From: an uncultured Collinsella sp.
GTDB lineage: Bacteria > Actinomycetota > Coriobacteriia > Coriobacteriales > Coriobacteriaceae
Direction of reading: 5' to 3'
NCBI GenBank assembly: GCA_900555355.1
Contig: USKV01000019.1
Span: 1-12,859, forward strand
Length of the DNA stretch: 12,859 nt
Below the pieces are notes generated by a model. The model made no database searches, was not told the origin of the DNA, and worked only from the letters and a program-made list of their open reading frames with translations. Shown piece after piece: positions 8,704 through 12,859 of the stretch (position 1 is its first letter; the number at the start of each line of letters is the position of its first letter). The position numbers and the translations under genes are program-made.

Positions 8704-8732
8704 ATAATATCTTTCAACCTCCCAGGCTGCAA
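8704..8732 (-). promoter_or_regulatory. Promoter of the rpsF-ssb-rpsR-rplI operon
   Basis: On the minus strand TTGCAG (8727-8732) and TATTAT (8704-8709) are 17 nt apart. Transcription would begin near 8698, leaving a leader of about 65 nt that contains the hairpin and the ribosome binding site. Confidence 0.6.
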
Positions 8733-8831
8733 GAATATGCAGCTACAACCTCATGACCTCCACATATGCCCATACTCGCACGACGTTTCATGCGCATTCC
8801 AACCAAATGCTGACCAAAAGCTTGACGGATC

Positions 8832-8840
8832 TGTGGACAA
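8832..8840 (-). promoter_or_regulatory. DnaA-box-like sequence TTGTCCACA
   Basis: A single 9-mer on the minus strand matching the actinobacterial form of the DnaA box. No second copy was seen nearby, so it is not an origin by itself and may be chance. Confidence 0.25.
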
Positions 8841-8943
8841 GATACGGTGCCGTGAGGACAAGCTGAGCCAAGTCGCAGGTCAACGGGCGCATGGTTGTGG
8901 TCGCAAAATGCATACCAGTGGCCCACAGCACCACCCAAAGATT

Positions 8944-8972
8944 TTTAAATTCATTGCCAAATCGCTTATAAA
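8944..8972 (+). promoter_or_regulatory. Promoter-like pair TTTAAA / TATAAA
   Basis: TTTAAA (8944-8949) and TATAAA (8967-8972) are spaced 17 nt apart, in A+T-rich sequence that contrasts with the surroundings. A start near 8979 would lie just before the palindrome at 8992. No open frame with a ribosome binding site follows before the tRNA gene. Confidence 0.3.
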
Positions 8973-8991
8973 TACCCCTTTTGAACAATTG

Positions 8992-9003
8992 AGTTGATCA
9001 ACT
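8992..9003. promoter_or_regulatory. Perfect 12-bp palindrome AGTTGATCAACT
   Basis: AGTTGATCAACT is fully self-complementary and lies just downstream of the promoter-like pair, a typical operator position. No regulator can be assigned. Confidence 0.3.
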
Positions 9004-9092
9004 ACGCTGGTCGGAAGCCGTTTTTTGGCATCTCAAACCCCGCTGCAACGCCAAACGCGGCCAAGCGTTTTAAAAAATGCCAACTTTTCTGT

Positions 9093-9120
9093 TTGCACTT
9101 TGCGATTCCTCGTGTATACT
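9093..9120 (+). promoter_or_regulatory. Promoter of the tRNA-Ser genes
   Basis: TTGCAC (9093-9098) and TATACT (9115-9120) are 16 nt apart. Transcription would begin near 9127, about 10 nt before the first tRNA. Confidence 0.65.
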
Positions 9121-9136
9121 GACTTTCGCATTTAAC

Positions 9137-9227
9137 GGAGAGTTGTCCGAGTGGCCGAAGGAGCACGATTGGAAATCGTGTAGGCGTCAAAAGCGTCTCC
9201 AGGGTTCAAATCCCTGACTCTCCGCCA
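9137..9227 (+). tRNA. tRNA-Ser (anticodon GGA)
   Basis: The 7-bp acceptor stem GGAGAGT/ACTCTCC (9137-9143 with 9217-9223) closes with discriminator G and an encoded CCA (9225-9227). The anticodon stem CACGA/TCGTG surrounds the loop TTGGAAA, with anticodon GGA at 9171-9173 reading UCC and UCU. A long variable arm (TAGGCGTCAAAAGCGTCT) marks it as a class II serine tRNA. The T-arm is AGGGTTCAAATCCCT. The 91-nt length is normal for tRNA-Ser. Confidence 0.97.
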
Positions 9228-9236
9228 GTTAATTCC

Positions 9237-9266
9237 AAAGCAGGCCTTCGAGCCTGCTTTGTTTTT
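9237..9266 (+). terminator. Intrinsic terminator after tRNA-Ser(GGA)
   Basis: AAAGCAGGC (9237-9245) pairs perfectly with 9252-9260 around a CTTCGA loop and is followed by GTTTTT (9261-9266). It lies 10 nt after the tRNA CCA end. Confidence 0.9.
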
Positions 9267-9275
9267 ACCCCACGC

Positions 9276-9366
9276 GGAGGGGTGGCAGAGTGGTTGAATG
9301 CGGCGGTCTCGAAAACCGTTTGGCCTGTATAAGGTCACGAGGGTTCGAATCCCTCCTCCTCCGCCA
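9276..9366 (+). tRNA. tRNA-Ser (anticodon CGA)
   Basis: The acceptor stem GGAGGGG/CTCCTCC (9276-9282 with 9356-9362) has one G-U pair. It is followed by discriminator G and an encoded CCA (9364-9366). The anticodon loop CTCGAAA gives anticodon CGA at 9310-9312, reading UCG. The extended variable arm (TGGCCTGTATAAGGTCAC) again marks serine. The T-arm is GAGGGTTCGAATCCCTC. Because a terminator precedes it, it either has its own promoter, which I do not see in the 9-nt gap, or depends on read-through and processing. Confidence 0.97.
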
Positions 9367-9377
9367 TTTTGGTTGAG

Positions 9378-9404
9378 AAAGCTCCCGGGAATGGGAGCTT
9401 TTTT
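9378..9404 (+). terminator. Intrinsic terminator after tRNA-Ser(CGA)
   Basis: AAAGCTCCC (9378-9386) pairs perfectly with 9393-9401 around a 6-nt loop and ends in a run of six T (9399-9404), 11 nt after the tRNA. Confidence 0.9.
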
Positions 9405-9438
9405 GTTATCGAATCCTCTCTCGGCCGCACGCCCCAAC

Positions 9439-9505
9439 CAAACATGTACATCACCCTCCAAAAACGACATTTTTCGACATCTTTGAAGGCTGATGTACAC
9501 GTTTG
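9439..9505. repeat. Palindromic repeat, copy 1
   Basis: A 24-nt left arm (9439-9462, beginning CAAACATGTACATCA) is complementary to the right arm (9482-9505, ending TGATGTACACGTTTG) with three mismatches. The 19-nt spacer contains CGACAT twice around a T-run. The second copy at 10648-10714 has the same orientation, arm length and spacer length, and matches at 61 of 67 positions. The copies flank the 9611-10618 gene. They have no T-tail like an intrinsic terminator and no transposase; a REP- or MITE-like element is the simplest class. Confidence 0.85.
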
Positions 9506-9610
9506 CATATCGCACTCGGCGCACGATCGGCCGTTTTGCCAGCATTCGGTATATTTTCTCACTTCAACGGACATAAGGACTGCATATCGGCATAAAGCGA
9601 GAGGTCCCCA

Positions 9611-10618
9611 ATGGATACTCCTGTTCTCATTACGCATAAAACCGCATGGCTCGTCCATCATGCGCCACAAGACCTGGTTCAAGCGATCGCGCAACACGAC
9701 TATCAGATAGGCGCAAGAGGCCTCTCCACCCAGCAGCGTATCACGCGCATTCGACAGGCTCTTACCGACTGCGGTATTCCCACTAGCATGCTTGAGACTA
9801 TCGATATCTCCGTTGTATTTGCCTTCGAGCGAATCCGCGCCAACGGTGTAAATTGCCACGTTCTTGGCCAAAATCTACCCTACGACCATATTGACGAGCT
9901 GTCCCCTGGTATTTTTATCACCGACGAAGCCCTTACCTTCGTATTCGCTGCCGAGTGGATGGACGGAATCGAATACCTCGAATACGGCTACGAAGTTTGC
10001 GGTAATTATCGCATGGGGCTCAATCCCGATGACCCTTACACCGATCAACCAGCTACCGCTTCCAAGAACGAAATTGTCGATCTGCTCGATCGGCACCCCG
10101 GCAAACCCGGTGCCACACGCGCCCGACTCGCGCTCAGGCATATCTACGACCACTCAGCCTCACGCATGGAGACCGCATCCGCTATCGCCCTTTCACTCCC
10201 GACGAGCGAAGGCGGCGTTGGCATCCGAGGTGTCGAACTCAACAAGCCGCTCGAAATCCCTAAACGACTTTGGCATTGCACCAAAGCTCGAACGCTCAAA
10301 ATCGACGCTCTTGTTACCTATAAGCGCAGAGAGCTCGGCATCGAATATAAGGGCGGCTTTCACGACGAGGCCGAACGCAAGGGAGCAGATGCGGAGCGAG
10401 AGGCCGTACTCGCCCAAATGGGCTATCGCATCGTCACGCTCACCTCAACGCAATTTGCCAGCCAACTCGCTTTCCACCGTGCCATGAACAATATCCGCGA
10501 AGCACTCGGCATGCCTCGTTGCGTAGATGTCGGGTATCAGCGAAAGCAAAACGAACTGCGCAAGGTGCTTATCCGCAACTGGAAGAGCGATCAAGCCGAA
10601 GAGTCGCCTTCTGAGTAA
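9611..10618 (+). CDS. Uncharacterised protein with C-terminal PD-(D/E)XK nuclease-like (DUF559-type) domain
   Basis: A 335-residue protein I cannot name precisely. ATG 9611 has GAGAGG 6 nt upstream. The C-terminal half reads like a restriction-endonuclease fold of the DUF559/Vsr type. E187 lies in the helix SASRMETASAIAL. D232 lies in TLKIDALVTYKR. E245 and K247 lie in GIEYKGGFH. A following segment, AEREAVLAQMGYRIVTLT, fits the last strand-helix of that fold. This supplies the E...D...ExK set. The N-terminal part (VLITHKTAWLVHHAP, then LSPGIFITDEALTFVFAAEWM) resembles, from memory, proteins annotated as AbiEi-like antitoxins common in Coriobacteriia. There is no partner toxin, methylase or helicase next to it, so defence, regulation or DNA repair remain open. 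It stands alone between two palindromic repeats and beside tRNA genes, and its G+C content looks slightly lower than its neighbours. Confidence 0.75.
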   Translation: MDTPVLITHKTAWLVHHAPQDLVQAIAQHDYQIGARGLSTQQRITRIRQALTDCGIPTSMLETIDISVVFAFERIRANGVNCHVLGQNLPYDHIDELSPGIFITDEALTFVFAAEWMDGIEYLEYGYEVCGNYRMGLNPDDPYTDQPATASKNEIVDLLDRHPGKPGATRARLALRHIYDHSASRMETASAIALSLPTSEGGVGIRGVELNKPLEIPKRLWHCTKARTLKIDALVTYKRRELGIEYKGGFHDEAERKGADAEREAVLAQMGYRIVTLTSTQFASQLAFHRAMNNIREALGMPRCVDVGYQRKQNELRKVLIRNWKSDQAEESPSE

Positions 10619-10647
10619 CGACGAACCCACTCACCCCGCGCTTCCCC

Positions 10648-10714
10648 CAAACGTGTACGCCACCCTCCAAAACCGACATTTTTCGACATCTTTGGAGGCT
10701 GATGTACATGTTTG
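10648..10714. repeat. Palindromic repeat, copy 2
   Basis: The left arm 10648-10671 (beginning CAAACGTGTACGCCA) and right arm 10691-10714 (ending TGATGTACATGTTTG) pair with four mismatches over a 19-nt spacer identical to that of copy 1 except at one base. It starts 29 nt past the stop of the nuclease-like gene and ends 114 nt before the TRIC gene. It may also act as an mRNA 3'-end stabiliser for the upstream gene. Confidence 0.85.
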
Positions 10715-10815
10715 GAACCTATGGCCGCGCCCAGTCCCGACCGTTTGCCGAGCAATAGGGTCGCAATCGGCGCCGAACATGTACTATGTACGGGCATTGT
10801 CTAAACCCGTAACTC

Positions 10816-10820
10816 AAAGG
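10816..10820 (+). promoter_or_regulatory. Ribosome binding site for the TRIC gene TTG start
   Basis: AAAGG lies 8 nt before TTG 10829. The next in-frame ATG (10847) has no Shine-Dalgarno sequence. Confidence 0.5.
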
Positions 10821-10828
10821 ACCCCATC

Positions 10829-11518
10829 TTGCCCGTTGCCGCCGCTATGATCGTTACCGCACACGCCTCGGATGCCATGGTTGCCATCCCGTTTTGGCTC
10901 GAGATGTTCGCCGTCGTCGCGGCATCGATCTCGGGCGTGTTGGTCGCACGCGAGCACAAACTCGACCTGGTGGGCGCCGTCGCGCTCGCCGTGGTCTGTG
11001 GACTGGGCGGCGGTCTTTTGCGCGATATGACGCTGCAGGTGGGCAACGTCTACATCCTCAACCAGCCAATGGCGCTGCCGCTCTCCATCGCAACGGCGGC
11101 CATCATCTACATCTTCCCGGCAATCGTCGATAAACCCGAGAAACTCATCCCATTGCTCGACATCATCTCGGTCGGCATCTATGCGGCAACCGGCGCAGAC
11201 AAGGCGCTGGTCTACGGCTTTGCGCCGGCGGTGTGCATCATGATGGGCTTTTTTACCGCGGTGGGCGGCGGCATGCTGCGCGACGGCTTTATGGGCGTGG
11301 TTCCGGGCATTTTCCAACGTACTAACTTTTATGCCATCGCCGCCATCGCCGGATCGACAAGCTATGTGTGTCTCGTTATGAGCGGCATCATGAGCAATGT
11401 CGCCGCGCTGGTCGTATGCGTTGTCGTGACCATGGGTCTGCGCTGGCTCTCGCTGCGCTTTGACATCAAAAGCCCCACCGAGGAAGACATCGCGCGCTTC
11501 TTGCATCGCAAAAAGTAG
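10829..11518 (+). CDS. TRIC-family trimeric cation channel (UPF0126 type), TTG start
   Basis: A 229-residue, almost wholly hydrophobic membrane protein. Two internal repeats each carry the family hallmark GGGxLRD: GLGGGLLRDM at 58-67 and AVGGGMLRDG at 144-153, both near membrane-helix kinks that line the pore. About seven transmembrane helices can be drawn (roughly 18-40, 45-66, 84-101, 107-124, 129-148, 167-185, 188-206). The C-terminus is charged (DIKSPTEEDIARFLHRKK). Prokaryotic TRIC proteins form trimers in the cytoplasmic membrane and conduct K+ or other monovalent cations; their physiological role is poorly defined. The start is taken as TTG 10829 because of AAAGG at 8 nt. ATG 10847 would also leave all helices intact. 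It stands alone between palindromic repeat copy 2 and the next gene. No obvious substrate partner is nearby. Confidence 0.88.
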   Translation: MPVAAAMIVTAHASDAMVAIPFWLEMFAVVAASISGVLVAREHKLDLVGAVALAVVCGLGGGLLRDMTLQVGNVYILNQPMALPLSIATAAIIYIFPAIVDKPEKLIPLLDIISVGIYAATGADKALVYGFAPAVCIMMGFFTAVGGGMLRDGFMGVVPGIFQRTNFYAIAAIAGSTSYVCLVMSGIMSNVAALVVCVVVTMGLRWLSLRFDIKSPTEEDIARFLHRKK

Positions 11519-11587
11519 ACAGCGCGGCACGACCCTTCGAAATGCAACCGAGAGGTTCTTTTAGAGCGCCCACGCGTTGGGTACCCT

Positions 11588-11612
11588 GTTAGGTATATGC
11601 CGAGTATCTAAC
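11588..11612 (+). promoter_or_regulatory. 25-bp imperfect dyad abutting the ribosome binding site of the bactofilin-like gene
   Basis: GTTAGGTAT at the left and GTATCTAAC at the right (11588-11596 and 11604-11612) are mirror arms with 8 of 9 pairs when G-T is counted and a 7-bp centre. The right arm runs directly into AAAGGA, which is spaced 6 nt from the ATG at 11625. The block also contains TATATG and TATCTA, which could be -10 elements. It looks like an operator overlapping a promoter, but no regulator gene is present. Confidence 0.4.
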
Positions 11613-11624
11613 AAAGGATTCACT

Positions 11625-12767
11625 ATGCCCTGCAATCAATTCCCGTCGAGCCAGCGCCGTAAAGCGTGGGGCCGCATCACCATCCTATTCGCGCTCATCG
11701 CGCTGGCGATCACCGTGCTTCCCACGGCGTCGTTCGCCGGCACGGACACCGCAGGCAATGTACTTGCGACCGACAATGACGCCAATCCGTCCGGCGTCGA
11801 TGGTGACCTGTACTGGGCCGGCCAGGCCCTCAACTTGGACGATGCCTCCATCGGCCGCGATATTATCGCGGCGGGCGAGAGCCTATCGATTCGCGACTGC
11901 ACCGTAGGCGGCGCCATTCGCCTGGCGGCGCGCACCATCGACATCGCCAAGACCACGGTTGATGGCAGCGTCACGGTGGCCGGCCAGCACGTTGTGCTCA
12001 ACACCGGTAGCACCGCCAACTGTTTCTATGCGATGGGCGAGACGGTTGCCCTGCGCGGCTCCGCCAGGTCGGCAGCGCTTGCGGGCGACACGGTAACCAT
12101 CGATGGCACCGTCGATGGCGATGTCGAGGTTTGGGCCGACAAGCTCATCCTGGGCAAGAACGCCCACATCACCGGCACCGTGAACGCGCACGTCTCCGAG
12201 GACCCCGAGCGCGCCGCGGGAGCCGAGGTCGGCGCGCTCAAGATCGACCGCACCGAAAACGAGGATACTTCCACCGTTAACGATGTCATCGGCGGCACCG
12301 TCGCCGCGGCGCTTTCCACCTGCTTTGTCGCCCTGCTACTCGAGCTCGTCTTTCCGCGCGCGACCGCCAGCGCCGCCGGCATGCTCCACCAGCGCCCCAC
12401 GCCCCTGTGGGTGAGCGGTCTTCTGGGCACGATTGCTATCGTCCCCGCCGTCCTACTGCTGATTATCTCCATCGCTGGTCTATCGCTTGCCGGAGCCCTC
12501 ATGTGCGGCGTTATCGGCATCGCATTGGTGTCGAACGCCTTTGCGGGGTGCGCGATCGCCCGCATGGTCGGACACAGCCAAAACCGCTACGCCATGGCAG
12601 CCGTGGGTGGCATCGCCGCAGGCGCCCTCACAGGGCTTCCCCTCGTAGGCGGCTTCATCAGCGGTGTGGCCTTTGTCTTTATGCTCGGCTACATCATCCA
12701 GATCATCTGGCGCAACGCCCGCCTCAAGCCGCAGCAGCCGACTAACACGCCGGGACTCCCCACCGCT
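11625..12767 (+). CDS. Exported bactofilin-like (polymer-forming) protein with C-terminal membrane helices
   Basis: A 381-residue protein; the stop codon is at 12768-12770. ATG 11625 has AAAGGA 6 nt upstream. Residues 10-38 look like a signal peptide: basic QRRKAWGR, hydrophobic ITILFALIALAITVL, and a cleavage-like ASFA before G39. Residues about 58-190 show the short repeated strand pattern of bactofilin/polymer-forming domains (GDLYWAGQALNLDDASIGRD, GGAIRLAARTIDI, GSVTVAGQHVVL, GDTVTIDGTVDGDVEVWADKLILG). This suggests a beta-helix on the outer side of the membrane. An acidic linker follows (about 190-220). Four or so membrane helices lie at about 222-244, 263-285, 288-312 and 326-362. The proline-rich tail is short. 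Bactofilins are generally cytoplasmic scaffolds, so a signal peptide plus membrane anchors is the notable point. If A38 is not cleaved, the N-terminus is simply another anchor. A role in envelope organisation is inference. Confidence 0.72.
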
Positions 12768-12779
12768 TAGCAGCTAACT

Positions 12780-12808
12780 GCCACAAAGATGCCAAGCACC
12801 TTTGTGGC
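12780..12808 (+). terminator. 9-bp hairpin after the bactofilin-like gene
   Basis: GCCACAAAG (12780-12788) pairs perfectly with 12800-12808 around an 11-nt loop, 9 nt past the stop codon. No T-run follows on the plus strand, so termination efficiency is uncertain. Confidence 0.45.
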
Positions 12809-12859
12809 GGCGCAAACGAACCTGCACCCTTACACCAAAAAGGGCGCCGACCATCGCGG

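Larger units (their letters stand above)
8733..9092. other. Gene-free region between divergent transcription units
   Basis: About 360 bp between the rpsF promoter and the tRNA promoter. The open frames here (for example 8656-8997 on the plus strand) have no recognisable product and no ribosome binding site, and that one runs over the rpsF leader. Visible structure: a TTGTCCACA match at 8832-8840, an A+T-rich stretch at 8941-8973 with a promoter-like pair, a perfect palindrome at 8992-9003, and a hairpin with a T-run at 9053-9071. No protein gene is supported. Confidence 0.6.

Noticed and set aside
6941..8704. Plus-strand open frame (587 codons) opposite rplI, rpsR, ssb and part of rpsF
   Set aside because: It spans four ribosomal or replication genes and their promoter region on the complementary strand and has no recognisable domain.
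8656..8997. Plus-strand open frame (113 codons) before the tRNAs
   Set aside because: It starts inside the rpsF leader, lacks a ribosome binding site, has no recognisable family and shows high Cys/His/Gln content typical of noncoding translation.
9132..9545. Minus-strand open frame (137 codons) across both tRNA-Ser genes
   Set aside because: It is the reverse complement of tRNA sequence. Strings such as GGIRTLV and RVRDLNPG are familiar false proteins from tRNA T-arms.
9335..9871. Minus-strand open frame (178 codons) across the tRNA end, repeat copy 1 and the start of the nuclease-like gene
   Set aside because: It ends in EEEGFEPS, another known tRNA-antisense artefact, and runs through the palindromic repeat and a terminator.
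9439..10714. Composite transposon or insertion sequence around the nuclease-like gene
   Set aside because: No transposase, no obvious target-site duplication next to the repeats, and the two flanking copies are themselves palindromic rather than inverted terminal repeats of one element.
9276..12859. Integration at the tRNA-Ser 3' end (genomic island with att duplication)
   Set aside because: The last 20 bases of neither tRNA recur downstream in the window and there is no integrase gene.

Overview
The window is G+C-rich, densely coded bacterial chromosome. The most likely source is a Coriobacteriia actinobacterium, probably Collinsella or a close relative. That placement is an inference from three things: the zinc-type (C+) ribosomal protein S18 in an rpsF-ssb-rpsR-rplI operon, the codon use, and a nuclease-fold protein resembling a family I associate with Coriobacteriia. 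No database search was possible. There is no rRNA, CRISPR array, insertion sequence or phage gene.

Left two thirds (about 1-8735, all minus strand, so read from right to left). Transcription starts from a plausible promoter at 8704-8732. It runs through rpsF (S6), ssb, rpsR (S18) and rplI (L9) to a strong intrinsic terminator at 6880-6920. Next come dnaB (replicative helicase), purA (adenylosuccinate synthetase), a hairpin, purD (GAR synthetase), a Nudix hydrolase of the ADP-ribose pyrophosphatase type, another long hairpin, and an ABC exporter half-transporter whose last few codons lie beyond base 1. The rpsF-ssb-rpsR-rplI-dnaB-purA order is an old, widely conserved arrangement that joins translation, replication and purine synthesis. 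Here purD and a nucleotide-sugar hydrolase are added to it.

Middle (8733-9404). A stretch of about 400 bases without a gene separates the leftward operon from two rightward tRNA-Ser genes (anticodons GGA and CGA). Each tRNA gene has its own intrinsic terminator. The gene-free stretch holds a promoter-like pair, a 12-bp perfect palindrome, a small hairpin with a T-run and a lone DnaA-box match. Together these could mark a small RNA, but this is speculative.

Right third (9405-12859, plus strand). This part looks accessory. A 335-residue protein with a PD-(D/E)XK-like E...D...ExK signature is bracketed by two copies, in the same orientation, of a 67-bp imperfect palindrome (9439-9505 and 10648-10714). 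A TRIC-family cation channel follows, starting at TTG. The last gene encodes a secreted or membrane protein with a signal peptide, a bactofilin-like beta-repeat region and several C-terminal membrane helices; a 25-bp dyad sits directly upstream of its ribosome binding site.

The most unusual feature is the nuclease-fold gene enclosed by paired palindromic repeats beside the tRNA genes. The rest is mainly housekeeping with some unassigned regulatory structure. Several very long open frames opposite the minus-strand genes are codon-bias artefacts and are not annotated.
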